A stretch of DNA of 61,500 nucleotides. It comes from JBNFVY01 sp049943335 (lineage in GTDB: Bacteria; Pseudomonadota; Alphaproteobacteria; Rhodobacterales; Rhodobacteraceae). Positions 51,523 to 60,915 of the stretch are shown piece after piece (position 1 is the stretch's first letter; every line of letters begins with the position of its first letter). A program made the position numbers and the translations under genes. Location of the stretch: positions 1-61,500 of the forward strand of contig NZ_JBNFVY010000014.1 in the NCBI RefSeq assembly GCF_049943335.1. Reading direction: 5' to 3'. The notes beneath the pieces were generated by a model that made no database searches, was not told the origin of the DNA, and saw only the letters and a list, made by a program, of their open reading frames with translations.

Positions 51523-52457
51523 TGCGCCACCTCTGGGACAAAACCGCCCGCCTCGGTCTGCACGAACGCATCGGCGCAGGCCTTGGCCAAAGCGCGGACA
51601 CGGCCGATGTAGGCCTGTCGTTCGGTCACTGAAATCACCCCGCGTGCATCAAGCAGGTTGAAGATATGGCTGGCTTTGATGCACTGATCATAGGCCGGGT
51701 GCACCATGATGATCCGCTTGCCGGTCTTGGGGTCAGATGCCGGTTCCGTCAGCAGGGCGTGGCATTCGGCTTCGGCCTCTTCGAAGTGCTTGAGCAGCAT
51801 CGCGGTGTTGGCCGCGTCGAAATTGTGGCGGCTGTATTCGGATTCAGTTTGGCGGAACACGTCGCCATAGGTCAACGGCACCGGCGACTGGGGATCGTTG
51901 TAAGGCATGTCCATGACGTGATCGACACCCAGCACATACATCGCAAGACGTTCCAGTCCGTAGGTCAACTCACCCGACACCGGATGGCAATCGTGCCCGC
52001 CGACCTGCTGAAAATAGGTGAACTGCGACACTTCCATGCCATCGCACCAGACTTCCCAGCCCAGCCCCCAGGCGCCCAGCGTTGGGCTTTCCCAGTCGTC
52101 TTCGACAAACCGGATGTCGTGCATGTCCATGTCGATGCCGATCGCTTCGAGCGAGCCAAGATAGAGCATCTGCAGATCGGGCGGGCTGGGTTTGATGATC
52201 ACCTGATACTGGTAGTAGTGCTGCAAGCGGTTCGGGTTTTCGCCGTACCGCCCGTCGGTGGGTCGGCGCGACGGCTGGACATATGCCGCTGCCCACCCGC
52301 GCGGGCCGAGCGCGCGTAGCGTGGTGGCGGGATGGAACGTGCCTGCGCCGACTTCCATGTCATAAGGTTGCAGCATCGCGCATCCCTGCGCCGCCCAGTA
52401 GGATTGCAGGCGCAGGATGATTTCCTGAAAGCTCTTGGGCTGGGCGGGTTTGGCCAT
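51519..52457 (-). CDS. glyQ: Glycine-tRNA ligase subunit alpha
   Basis: A 312-aa catalytic subunit of glycyl-tRNA synthetase: FQEIILRLQSYWAAQGCAML, GRYGENPNRLQHYYQYQV and GWEVWCDGMEVSQFTYFQQ (class II core). Catalyses glycine activation together with GlyS. ATG 52457 follows GAGGG. First gene of the glyQ-DUF6446-glyS set. Confidence 0.97.
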   Translation of the reverse strand: MAKPAQPKSFQEIILRLQSYWAAQGCAMLQPYDMEVGAGTFHPATTLRALGPRGWAAAYVQPSRRPTDGRYGENPNRLQHYYQYQVIIKPSPPDLQMLYLGSLEAIGIDMDMHDIRFVEDDWESPTLGAWGLGWEVWCDGMEVSQFTYFQQVGGHDCHPVSGELTYGLERLAMYVLGVDHVMDMPYNDPQSPVPLTYGDVFRQTESEYSRHNFDAANTAMLLKHFEEAEAECHALLTEPASDPKTGKRIIMVHPAYDQCIKASHIFNLLDARGVISVTERQAYIGRVRALAKACADAFVQTEAGGFVPEVAQ

Positions 52458-52612
52458 GGTGCGTCCCTCTTGAAAAAGCGTGCCCTGATTAGGCGAGCGC
52501 GCCGGCAGGGTCAATTGCGCTGGCGCCGCTATATTGATCTTTCGCGATGGCGGAAATTCCTGATAACAGGGGGGTCAGCACGCGCAACAGGCAAGATAAC
52601 GGCATAGGCAAA

Positions 52613-54325
52613 ATGACGACCCTAATCAAACGCACACTCTTCGCAGCTCTCATTTCTTTTTTTCCGCTGGTCAGCGCGGCACAAAACGTCTGGATCCAGA
52701 TCGAGGCACGCCCAAGTCTGGAACAGGCGCAGGACCGGGTGCAAGCCTATTCCGGCGCGCTGGACAATGTGAACGGGTTTGCCCTGCGCGGGGGGTGGTA
52801 TGGCATCGCGCTCGGGCCCTATGGAACGGCTGACGCGGATGCGCTTCTTCGCCAACTGCGCGCGGCCGGCCAGATTCCACGCGACAGCTTCATCGCCGAT
52901 GGCAGCCGCTTTGCCCGGCAGTTCTGGCCTGTGGGCGGGATCCGCGCGCCCCAGAGCAACGGATCCACGGCGCCGGCCGAGCCTGTCGCCCTGCCCGAAC
53001 CGGTCCCGTCCGACGAAACCCCCGCCCAAGCGCGCCGGTCCGAAGCACATATGTCCCGCCAACAACGCATGGAACTGCAGACCGCCCTGCAATACGCAGG
53101 TGCGTATACCGGTGCGATTGATGGCGCCTATGGGCGCGGAACGCGCGGCGCAATGGCCGACTGGCAGATCGCCAATGGCTATGAGGCGACCGGCGTTCTG
53201 ACCTCCAAGCAGCGCGCCCAAGCACTCAAGACGTATCACGACGCCGTCGCGAGCCTTGGCCTGGCCCCGATCAGCGACCAGACCGCTGGCGTCGAGATCA
53301 CTTTGCCGACGGCCTTGGTCGAATTTGACCGCTATGATCCTCCGTTCGCACATTACAGTGCCAAGCAGGACGGCGGGCCGCAGATCTTGTTGATCAGTCA
53401 AAGCGGCGATACGGCGATGTTCGGCGGGCTCTACGACATTTTGCAAACGCTGGATGCTGTGCCGCTTAATGGCGAGCGCACCCTGAAACGCACGACGTTC
53501 GAAATCAATGGCCAGGACGAGCGTTTCGACACGACCATCTACGCCGAGCTGTCGGGCGAGCAGATCAAGGGATTCGGCCTGATCTGGCCAGCCGGTGACG
53601 CGAAGCGCCGCGCATTGGCACTGGACGCGATGCGCGCCAGTTTCCGTAGCACCGACGCGGTTCTGCCCGACATCTATGGCGACACCCCGGAGCAAAGCAT
53701 TGATTTGTTGGCCGGTCTGGAAATCCGCCGTCCGGACAAAGCGGCGACGGGGGTTTTCGTGACCGAAGACGGACAGGTTCTGACCAGCGCGCAAACTGTC
53801 GCCTCGTGCGGCCGTGTGACGATCGAAGATGACGTCGCCATGACCGTAGCGGCAGCAACCGGAGATCTGGCGCTGCTTCGCCCCACCACACCTGTCGCCC
53901 CGGCAGCGATTGCGCAATTCCAACCCGGCAGGGCACGCCTGAACAGCGAAATCGCGATCGCTGGTTTTTCATACGGCGGGCGTTTGGGCGCGCCGACGCT
54001 TACCTATGGCACCCTGGCCGAACTGCAGGCGCCCGATGGCACACAAGGCGTCCTGCGCCTTGCGCTGAACAGCCTGGACGGTGATGCTGGCGCAGCCGTG
54101 TTCGACACGCACGGCGCGGTCCTGGGAGTTCTGAGCGCGCAAGATCCCGCCGGGCGACAGCTGCCACAAAATGTGTCCTTGGCCACTGACATGAACGTGG
54201 TTGTCAGTTTCCTGTCGGACAATGGCGTCGCAGCGATGCCCGCATCAAACGCCGAGCCGGTTGCGCCGGAAGACCTTATCCGGATCGCAAGCGACATGAC
54301 CGTTCTGGTCAGCTGCTGGAACTGA
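52613..54325 (+). CDS. Exported SPOR-like/PG-binding protein with degenerate trypsin-like domain
   Basis: A 570-aa protein with a signal peptide (about 1-22). Residues about 26-95 look like a SPOR-like fold (NVWIQIEARPSLEQAQ). A PG_binding_1 domain occupies about 150-205 (MELQTALQYAGAYTGAIDG). The C-terminal about 375-515 looks like a trypsin-like fold, but the catalytic triad is lost: the His position is Gln394 (TSAQTV), the Asp is kept in GDLAL, and the nucleophile Ser becomes Ala492 (GDAGA). It is thus likely a pseudoprotease, perhaps a scaffold binding wall or protein partners. ATG 52613 was chosen; the longer frame has no ribosome site. Confidence 0.8.
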   Translation: MTTLIKRTLFAALISFFPLVSAAQNVWIQIEARPSLEQAQDRVQAYSGALDNVNGFALRGGWYGIALGPYGTADADALLRQLRAAGQIPRDSFIADGSRFARQFWPVGGIRAPQSNGSTAPAEPVALPEPVPSDETPAQARRSEAHMSRQQRMELQTALQYAGAYTGAIDGAYGRGTRGAMADWQIANGYEATGVLTSKQRAQALKTYHDAVASLGLAPISDQTAGVEITLPTALVEFDRYDPPFAHYSAKQDGGPQILLISQSGDTAMFGGLYDILQTLDAVPLNGERTLKRTTFEINGQDERFDTTIYAELSGEQIKGFGLIWPAGDAKRRALALDAMRASFRSTDAVLPDIYGDTPEQSIDLLAGLEIRRPDKAATGVFVTEDGQVLTSAQTVASCGRVTIEDDVAMTVAAATGDLALLRPTTPVAPAAIAQFQPGRARLNSEIAIAGFSYGGRLGAPTLTYGTLAELQAPDGTQGVLRLALNSLDGDAGAAVFDTHGAVLGVLSAQDPAGRQLPQNVSLATDMNVVVSFLSDNGVAAMPASNAEPVAPEDLIRIASDMTVLVSCWN

Positions 54326-54352
54326 CATTGCCTGGCGCGGGGCCTTTGCAGG

Positions 54353-55801
54353 TCACCCGCGCCAGAAATTCACGGTGAACAGGGCGAAAACGGCCATCAG
54401 TTCCAACCGCCCGATAAGCATCGCGACGGCGAGCAGCCATTTGGCCGTATCGTTCAACGGCGCGAAATTTCCCGCCGGACCGATTGTGTCACCCAGCCCC
54501 GGCCCGACATTGGCAATCGCACTGGCAGCGCCCGATACCGACGTCGCGAAATCCAGACCCGTGGCTGACAGCGCGACCGAAAGCACCCCCATCGACACGA
54601 TGAACAGCACAAAGAACGCCATGACAGAGCTCAGGATATCCTCGTCCACGGGGCGCCCGTCATAGCGCGGCATGAATATCCCGTGGGGGCTGTGGATGCG
54701 CCTGATCTGCGAGCGGATCGACGAGAACAACAACTGATAGCGAAAGATCTTGACCGAACAACAGGTTGACCCGGCGCACCCCCCGATCAGCCCAATGAAA
54801 AAGAACGTCACGACCGGGAATGCGCCCCACAATTGGTAATCGACCGACGCATAGCCGGTGCCGGTAAGGATCGACGTGACGTTGAAGCTGGCCTCGCGGA
54901 ACGACGATTCTAGATGGGCATCATCGAACACGATCCGGTAGGCGCTCAGCAACACGATCAAGACCAAGTTCACCGCCAGATAAACGCGCACCTGGCTGTC
55001 ATGCAGGATCGGTTTGGCAGAGCCGGCCAGCATTTGCACGTAGCGGACAAAGGGCAGCGACGCGAGCACCATGAACACTGTCGCGACATATTCTGCCGGG
55101 CCCTGAAACGCCCCGAACGATGCATCACGCGTGGAAAACCCACCCGTCGACATGGTTGTCAGCGCGTGGTTGATGGCATCCCATCCGCTCAGCCCGACCA
55201 TGAGATAGGTAAAGGCGCAAACCACTGTGAGGCCGACGTATATCACGGAAATACGGCTGGCGATCTGTGCGGCGCGTGGCAGCACTTTTCCATCGGTCTC
55301 AAACGCTTCCGACCGAAAGATCTGCATCCCCCCGACACGCAATTCGGGCAGGAAAACCATGGCCACGACAATGATGCCCACCCCGCCGAACCATTGCAGC
55401 ATGGACCGCCAAAGCAAAAGACCGCGCGGCAGGTCATCAAGCCCCGAAAACACCGTGGCACCCGTCGTCGTCAGGCCCGACATGGCCTCAAAGAACGCGT
55501 CCACAGCGCGCGCCTCGGTGGGGCCGATCAGGAACGGAATGGCCGCGAAAACAGGCAGCATGAGCCAAACGCCAGTGGTCAACAGAAAGGTCTGCTGCAG
55601 GCTCAAACGGTCCGACACGCCATTGGAACAGGCCATTGCGGTCATGCCGCCGACGGCAATCGTAATGATGGCGCTTTCGACGAAAACGAACCAGTGACCG
55701 TTCTGATCGAACGCATCGACCAGCATCGGGATGATCATCGTCGCCCCGAGCGCTGCGACCAAAAGGCCGATCACATATCCAACGGGGCGCAGGTCATACA
55801 T
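54353..55801 (-). CDS. trkH: TrkH family potassium uptake protein
   Basis: A 482-aa transporter with about ten membrane helices and four M-P-M-like filter repeats (SGLTTTGATVFSG, TMSTGGFSTRD, LTGTGYASVDY and a fourth in GAASAIANVGPGLG). It takes up K+ with TrkA in the cytoplasm, which is not in the window. Convergent with the upstream pseudoprotease gene, 27 bp apart. Confidence 0.93.
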   Translation of the reverse strand: MYDLRPVGYVIGLLVAALGATMIIPMLVDAFDQNGHWFVFVESAIITIAVGGMTAMACSNGVSDRLSLQQTFLLTTGVWLMLPVFAAIPFLIGPTEARAVDAFFEAMSGLTTTGATVFSGLDDLPRGLLLWRSMLQWFGGVGIIVVAMVFLPELRVGGMQIFRSEAFETDGKVLPRAAQIASRISVIYVGLTVVCAFTYLMVGLSGWDAINHALTTMSTGGFSTRDASFGAFQGPAEYVATVFMVLASLPFVRYVQMLAGSAKPILHDSQVRVYLAVNLVLIVLLSAYRIVFDDAHLESSFREASFNVTSILTGTGYASVDYQLWGAFPVVTFFFIGLIGGCAGSTCCSVKIFRYQLLFSSIRSQIRRIHSPHGIFMPRYDGRPVDEDILSSVMAFFVLFIVSMGVLSVALSATGLDFATSVSGAASAIANVGPGLGDTIGPAGNFAPLNDTAKWLLAVAMLIGRLELMAVFALFTVNFWRG

Positions 55802-55860
55802 GGGCGAAAGGCTTGGCCGCAGGTGCCGCGCCTGTCAAGATGTCAAACGCAAACGCGGCT

Positions 55861-56958
55861 TTAGCCTGCGTGGATCAAACTCTTGAAAAGCTTGGGATCC
55901 AGACTTTCGGCTGCGAATGTGTCGCCTTCGACCAAGACTGACACGGCATCGTGGCTGTGCAGGCTTTCCTGATGGCTTGCGATGACGCGGAAATCCCCTA
56001 CGCGTGGATCGTTTTCCAGCGCTTGGGCAAAAAGCCGCGCCGCGTCTTCAACAAAGATCGGATTGGCTGCGTTCAGTTCGGCAAAAGCTTGCTCGTCCTC
56101 ACGCTTGACCATCACTTGCGTTTCGGTTGGCACGGCGTTGCGGCACAAATCGATCAGATCTTCGAACCACAAGGTTGGCTGTCCTTCGGCCAGTTCAACC
56201 GATACCCGCGCCACGGAACGTTGCGAATGGGGGGTCGCCATTTGTCCACGGGTTGCGCGGGCGTGTTCGCTCAGTTCCAGCGAACATGGGCAGGTCGAGG
56301 AATATACAAAGTCCAGATGCAGGATTTTCTTGCGCACCCCTGCCCGTTCAACCAGTTCCAATGCGATGTCGTAATACTGGTACCCTTCCAGCCCCGACCG
56401 CAGGGACGGCCGCTTCATCGGAAACGAAATCCCCATCTGGATGCGCGCATCAAAGCTGTCCAGATCGGTGATATAATCGTCCAGCGCGGCTTCGATCGTC
56501 TGGAAACTGAACGTTCGTTCAGAATGACGATAGAATGACCGCATGATGCGGCTCATGTTGATGCCCTTCTTGCCCGCCTCAAGGCTGACCGTCCCGGTCA
56601 CGGATGTTTCAAGCGTCAAATCGCCGTTGTCACGGGTGTGAAAGCGGATCGGCAGGCGAAAATTGGAAATGCCAACGTGTTCGATCACGCGCCGGGCGCC
56701 CTTGATCAGGCTTTCGGGGCCATTCTGAAGATCCGGCAGGGTCGCGCGATAGGCCTCGTCAGCTTCGAACTCTTCAGGGTAAGCCCTTGCCAGAGAGGGA
56801 TAATTCGACAGCTCTCGATCGGGCAGCAAGCGCGCGATTGCCGGGTCCAGCGCTGCGATCTGCTCGGGCGTGACACTTGCGGCCCAGGCACGCAGTTTCG
56901 CCAATGCTTCTGCCGCTTCTGCTGTCACGATATCCATTTCTGTCAGGTGTTTGTTCAT
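55861..56958 (-). CDS. folE2: GTP cyclohydrolase FolE2
   Basis: A 365-aa type IB GTP cyclohydrolase making dihydroneopterin triphosphate, the first step of folate synthesis. Hallmarks are the catalytic VYSSTCPCSLELS (metal-binding Cys), RMNPSERTFSFQT-like MRSFYRHSERTF, and the C-terminal HDAVSVLV-type ending. FolE2 replaces FolE and works with other metals under zinc limitation. ATG 56958 was taken. It lies 78 nt after metZ; whether they share a transcript is uncertain. Confidence 0.93.
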   Translation of the reverse strand: MNKHLTEMDIVTAEAAEALAKLRAWAASVTPEQIAALDPAIARLLPDRELSNYPSLARAYPEEFEADEAYRATLPDLQNGPESLIKGARRVIEHVGISNFRLPIRFHTRDNGDLTLETSVTGTVSLEAGKKGINMSRIMRSFYRHSERTFSFQTIEAALDDYITDLDSFDARIQMGISFPMKRPSLRSGLEGYQYYDIALELVERAGVRKKILHLDFVYSSTCPCSLELSEHARATRGQMATPHSQRSVARVSVELAEGQPTLWFEDLIDLCRNAVPTETQVMVKREDEQAFAELNAANPIFVEDAARLFAQALENDPRVGDFRVIASHQESLHSHDAVSVLVEGDTFAAESLDPKLFKSLIHAG

Positions 56959-57036
56959 CAGGTGCCCCCCCGCCATTGCACGATATATGTAGTTCTTTGA
57001 CGTCGATTCACCAAATGCTACGTTCGGGGTGCGGGA

Positions 57037-58218
57037 TCAGATCACTTCGAGGGCCTGAAGCACGTCTTCGATCAGATCCTCGGCGTCTTCCAGACCGGCC
57101 GACAGCCGCACCAGCCCCGGCGTGATGCCCAGCGTTGCCTTTTGGTCGTCGGGCAAGCGTTGGTGCGTGGTGGTCGCAGGATGGGTCGCGATCGACTTGG
57201 CGTCGGCGAAGTTGTTGGAAATAATGATGACCTTGAGCGCGTTGAGAAATGCGAAACACGCCTGTTTCCCCCCCTTGACGTCGAACGCCAGAACCGTGCC
57301 GCCGCAGGACGCTTGCGCACGGGCCAGTTCGCACTGCGGATGGGCGTCGTGCGTCGGGTAGCGTACTGCGTTCAGTTTGGGGTGACCATTCAGCGCCTCG
57401 GCCAGTTTCAATGCCGTATCAGCCTGCGCTCGAACGCGCAAATCAATGGTTTCCAGCGCCTTCAGGTGCGTCCATGCGGTGAACGGGTTCATCGCGCCGC
57501 CGGTATGCTTCATGTAGGCTTCGATCGGGCCCCGGATCAAATCACGCGAGGCCGCGATGATCCCGCCGAGCATTCGCCCCTGCCCGTCCACATGTTTGGT
57601 CGTCGACACAACGCACAGATCTGCGCCGCACTTGCGCGCATAAGAAAATACTGGCGTGGTCATCGCATCATCGACCACGACCAATGCGCCATGAGCATGA
57701 GCGACCTGGCAAACGTGTTTAAGGTCAATGACTTCCAACGTCGGGTTCGAGATACTTTCCAGGAACACCACGTCGGTGTCATCGCTGATCGCCGCGTCCC
57801 AAGCCGCGTTGTCGGTGCCATCTACCAAGGTTATTTCGACGCCGTAACGGGCCAGAATCTCTTCCAGCACATAGAGGCATGAACCGAACAGCGCGCGCGA
57901 TGCCACCACCTGATCCCCTGCCTTGAGCAGAGCCAGCAGCGCGCCGCTGACCGCCGCCATGCCAGACGCGCAGGCAAAGGCATCTTCATAGCCCAGAACC
58001 CCTGCGATCCGGTCCTCGAACATGCGCATCGTGGGATTGCCGTAGCGCCCATAGATGAATTCATCCTCACCTGCTTTGACGAAGCGCGCCTCGGCGGCCT
58101 CGGCGGTGTCATAGACAAATCCCTGGGTCAGGAATACGGCTTCACTGACTTCGCCAAATTGGCTGCGGCGCGTGCCGCCATGGACAAGCTGGGTCCGGGG
58201 TTTGAGGTCTTTCGTCAC
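57037..58218 (-). CDS. metZ: O-succinylhomoserine sulfhydrylase
   Basis: A 393-aa PLP enzyme of the Cys/Met metabolism family. The PLP lysine is Lys208 in VSTTKHVDGQG, and the YGRYGNPTMRMFEDRIAGVLG segment matches this family. It makes homocysteine directly from O-succinylhomoserine and sulfide, the usual alphaproteobacterial methionine route. The start is a GTG at 58218 with AAGGAA eight bases upstream. Its leader is strongly structured. Confidence 0.94.
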   Translation of the reverse strand: MTKDLKPRTQLVHGGTRRSQFGEVSEAVFLTQGFVYDTAEAAEARFVKAGEDEFIYGRYGNPTMRMFEDRIAGVLGYEDAFACASGMAAVSGALLALLKAGDQVVASRALFGSCLYVLEEILARYGVEITLVDGTDNAAWDAAISDDTDVVFLESISNPTLEVIDLKHVCQVAHAHGALVVVDDAMTTPVFSYARKCGADLCVVSTTKHVDGQGRMLGGIIAASRDLIRGPIEAYMKHTGGAMNPFTAWTHLKALETIDLRVRAQADTALKLAEALNGHPKLNAVRYPTHDAHPQCELARAQASCGGTVLAFDVKGGKQACFAFLNALKVIIISNNFADAKSIATHPATTTHQRLPDDQKATLGITPGLVRLSAGLEDAEDLIEDVLQALEVI

Positions 58219-58244
58219 GACGCGTTCCTTCGATGTCGACGTTG

Positions 58245-58345
58245 GGTCAGGACCAGAGCCCCCTCTCTGACCCAGAGCCCGGGGGTATGGGGGCATCACG
58301 TCCCTGACCTCTTTCGCGGAATGTCTACGTCACCCTAGGCGAAAG
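58245..58345 (-). promoter_or_regulatory. Structured metZ leader
   Basis: In the metZ 5' region several stems can form: GGTCAGG with CCTGACC (58245-58251 and 58303-58309), enclosing GCCCCC with GGGGGC (58258-58263 and 58289-58294), and a separate CTTTCGC/GCGAAAG stem (58311-58317 and 58339-58345). I looked for the conserved core of the SAM-II riboswitch and did not find it. It could be another metabolite-sensing RNA or an attenuator. Confidence 0.45.
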
Positions 58346-58413
58346 CGCAATTTCCGGTTTGTCGTGTCCGCTTTGCTGAGTCTGACCGCGCGGCCAACAG
58401 CGCCGTTTTCAGG

Positions 58414-59247
58414 TCAGGAGGATTTCCAAGTCTCTCCGTCTTGGACCACTTTTTGTTCTGAAAGAAGCTTGTCCAGATGTGCGGCGACATTGCGCTCTGC
58501 GGCCATTGCAATATGCGGATCGGTTTTCTTGTAAACCGTCGCCGCGATATTCTTGATCGTATCAGGCGTTTTCGAGAGATGTGCGAGGATCTCTGCCTCC
58601 CGGCGCATCCGATTGCCCAGAAGCCTTTGGGCATAAGGTTGCGGATCGCGCAGAACAGGGCCATGCCCCGGCAGATAAATCTCATCATCACGCGCGATCA
58701 GGCGTTCAAGCTGGTCGCAGTAATCGCGCATGTCGCCGTCAGGTAGGCTGACGATTGAACTGTTCCAGCTCATTATGTGGTCACCCGTGAACAAGACCCC
58801 GTCTGCACGCGCAAAACACAGGTGATCGCTTGCATGACCAGGTGTGTGCAAGACCGTGAGCCCCGCAATCACATCCCCGTCCTCAAGTAACCCGTCAGGC
58901 ACAAACGCGTCATCGGCAAACACGCGCGAGGCATGAATGGGCAAGCCCGTTTTTTCGCGCAATGACGGCGCCGCCCCGAAGTGATCGGAATGGTGATGAG
59001 TGACAAGAATTCCGGCCGGGTTGGGGCCAAGATTCTCCAGGATCGCATCGAAATGCTTGCTGTCCTCTACCGGACCGGGATCGATTACAAACCGACCGTC
59101 AGGACTGTCGATGAGATATGTATTCGTACCATGATAGGTCATCTTGCTGGGATTGTTGGCCACGATCCTCTGGATGCCCTCGGCCACTTTTTCTCCTTGC
59201 GCACGACAAGGTTCCGGCTCGGTGAAAAACATGCTGCTTTTTGTCAT
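58414..59247 (-). CDS. MBL-fold metallo-hydrolase (LACTB2/glyoxalase II-like)
   Basis: A 277-aa protein with the metal motif THHHSDHFG (84-89 HHHSDH), HTPGHASDH, GDHIM and the C-terminal winged helix (about 210-275) typical of the LACTB2-like group. Acts as a hydrolase of thioesters or nucleic acid; substrate unknown. Its ATG overlaps by ATGA the stop of the small membrane-protein frame upstream. Confidence 0.9.
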   Translation of the reverse strand: MTKSSMFFTEPEPCRAQGEKVAEGIQRIVANNPSKMTYHGTNTYLIDSPDGRFVIDPGPVEDSKHFDAILENLGPNPAGILVTHHHSDHFGAAPSLREKTGLPIHASRVFADDAFVPDGLLEDGDVIAGLTVLHTPGHASDHLCFARADGVLFTGDHIMSWNSSIVSLPDGDMRDYCDQLERLIARDDEIYLPGHGPVLRDPQPYAQRLLGNRMRREAEILAHLSKTPDTIKNIAATVYKKTDPHIAMAAERNVAAHLDKLLSEQKVVQDGETWKSS

Positions 59248-59693
59248 TGGACAAGATCACGAATTGGGCGCCGACGATTGACATCCTGCCAAGATGATAT
59301 CGTTTTTGACGCGGTGTGATACGACGTGGGCGCCGCAAGGCGGATGCTGGATCGGGTATACAAAACGAGATGCCTTTCTCTTTTTGGTTCGTTCATCGGC
59401 TCACACTCTCCAAGATGGACACCAGTGCCGGCCGAGCCCGCCACTGGAATGAAGCCGCGAAGGCCGGAAGGCCAAGCCGGCCTTCCAGAAGGTACGCAAC
59501 CACCACCAAACAGCCGCAGACCGACCCCAACACAAAAGACAACACACAGAACCACCAAGGCCTGAGTCAACATCGCGCTTGGGTCGAAAGGGACCACGAC
59601 TCTCGCACAAAGTGTCAGAAGAGCCGTGGCGATGAGTATCAAAACAAACTCACCGGTCAGTCTTTCGATCGGGTGATGTTGGGTGGTTTCCAT
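59244..59693 (-). CDS. Possible small membrane protein coupled to the MBL gene
   Basis: A 149-aa frame, start ATG 59693. Two hydrophobic segments (EFVLILIATALLTLCARVVV and MLTQALVVLCVVFCVGVGL) suggest an inner-membrane protein. The ending after about residue 75 is Gly/Pro/Arg-rich and not convincing, and contains a GGAAGGCC/GGCCTTCC hairpin (59466-59486) in the DNA. An ATGA overlap with the next gene supports translation. It may be a real gene with a frameshifted or poorly conserved tail; the ribosome site is weak. Confidence 0.35.
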   Translation of the reverse strand: METTQHHPIERLTGEFVLILIATALLTLCARVVVPFDPSAMLTQALVVLCVVFCVGVGLRLFGGGCVPSGRPAWPSGLRGFIPVAGSAGTGVHLGECEPMNEPKRERHLVLYTRSSIRLAAPTSYHTASKTISSWQDVNRRRPIRDLVQ

Positions 59694-59748
59694 AGGTCTG
59701 CGGCTTGTCCGTGTGCCAGCGCTCTGTTGGTTTACTTGGTTTGAAGGC

Positions 59749-60915
59749 TCACATGCGTTTGGCGACTTCTTCCAGCATAACTTCGCTGGCTCCGCCACCA
59801 ATGGCCTGTACGCGCGCGTCGCGCGACATGCGTTCAACAGGGGTTTCACGCATATAACCCATGCCGCCGTGGAACTGCACACAATCATAGAGCACAGAGT
59901 TCACCAGTTCGCCGCAATAGGCTTTGACCATCGAGACTTCTTTCACGCAATCGCGGCCCGCAGCGTCCAGACCGGCGGCGTGATAGACCAACTGGCGCCC
60001 TGCGGCGATGCGGGTCTGACAATCGGCCAACCGCTGGCGGATCGCTTGCTTGTCCCAAAGCACGCCGCCGAAGGCTTTGCGCTGCTTGACGTAATCCACG
60101 GTCATGTCCAGTGCGGTCTGCGCCTCGGCGCAGGCCATCGCGCCCAGAACGATACGCTCGTTCTGGAAGTTCTTCATCACCGAATAAAAGCCTTTGTTGA
60201 CCTCGCCCAGCACGTTTTCGGCAGGGATGCGAACATCTTCAATGATCAGTTCGGCCGTGTCCGAGCACAGCCAGCCGGTCTTGTTCAGCGCGCGGCCAAC
60301 CGAGAAGCCCGGCGTGTCTTTTTCGACCGCGAACATGGTGATCCCGCGCGATCCTTTGGCATCGGGGTCGGTCTTGGCACCGACGAAATAGATGTCGCCA
60401 TGCACGCCGTTGGTGATGAACATCTTGGTGCCGTTCAGCACCCAATCCGACCCGTCCTGCACCGCGCGCGTGCGCATGCCGGCCACGTCCGAACCTGCGC
60501 CCGGTTCGGTGACGGCAACGGCGCAGATCTTTTCGCCCGATGTGATCGACGGCATCCAGCGTGCCTTTTGTTCGGGGGTCCCGGCGTTTTCCAGATGCGG
60601 CGAGGCCATGTCAGTATGGACCAGAACCGTGGCCGCAAACCCGCCAAAGGTCGACCGCCCCACCTCTTCCGCCAGAACGACACTGGACATCACGTTCAGG
60701 CCGGCGCCACCGTATTGTTCGTCATACCGCATACCCAGCACGCCCAGGTCACCCATCCGGCGCAACACGTCGCGGGGCACCATGCCCGTTTCTTCCCAGG
60801 CGTCGGCCTTGGCCGTCACCTCGGTTTCGATAAACCGGCGCAGCTGGTCGCGGATCATATCGAGATCTTCGTTGAACGGGCCGTTGGCGGCGGAGATAGT
60901 GTCTTGTCTGGTCAT
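59749..60915 (-). CDS. Acyl-CoA dehydrogenase
   Basis: A 388-aa FAD enzyme. Signatures are ICAVAVTEPGAGSDVAGM (FAD and substrate), GTKMFITNGVHGD, QRKAFGGVLW and the C-terminal QFHGGMGYMRETPVERM. The sequence family includes isovaleryl- and other short-chain acyl-CoA dehydrogenases; the exact chain is unclear. ATG 60915 overlaps the stop of the upstream biotin carboxylase subunit gene (ATGA), so both probably act in branched-chain or isoprenoid acid breakdown. Confidence 0.93.
   Translation of the reverse strand: MTRQDTISAANGPFNEDLDMIRDQLRRFIETEVTAKADAWEETGMVPRDVLRRMGDLGVLGMRYDEQYGGAGLNVMSSVVLAEEVGRSTFGGFAATVLVHTDMASPHLENAGTPEQKARWMPSITSGEKICAVAVTEPGAGSDVAGMRTRAVQDGSDWVLNGTKMFITNGVHGDIYFVGAKTDPDAKGSRGITMFAVEKDTPGFSVGRALNKTGWLCSDTAELIIEDVRIPAENVLGEVNKGFYSVMKNFQNERIVLGAMACAEAQTALDMTVDYVKQRKAFGGVLWDKQAIRQRLADCQTRIAAGRQLVYHAAGLDAAGRDCVKEVSMVKAYCGELVNSVLYDCVQFHGGMGYMRETPVERMSRDARVQAIGGGASEVMLEEVAKRM

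Noticed and set aside
58245..58345. SAM-II riboswitch upstream of metZ
   Set aside because: The conserved core sequence and pseudoknot partner were not found; only generic stems are seen.
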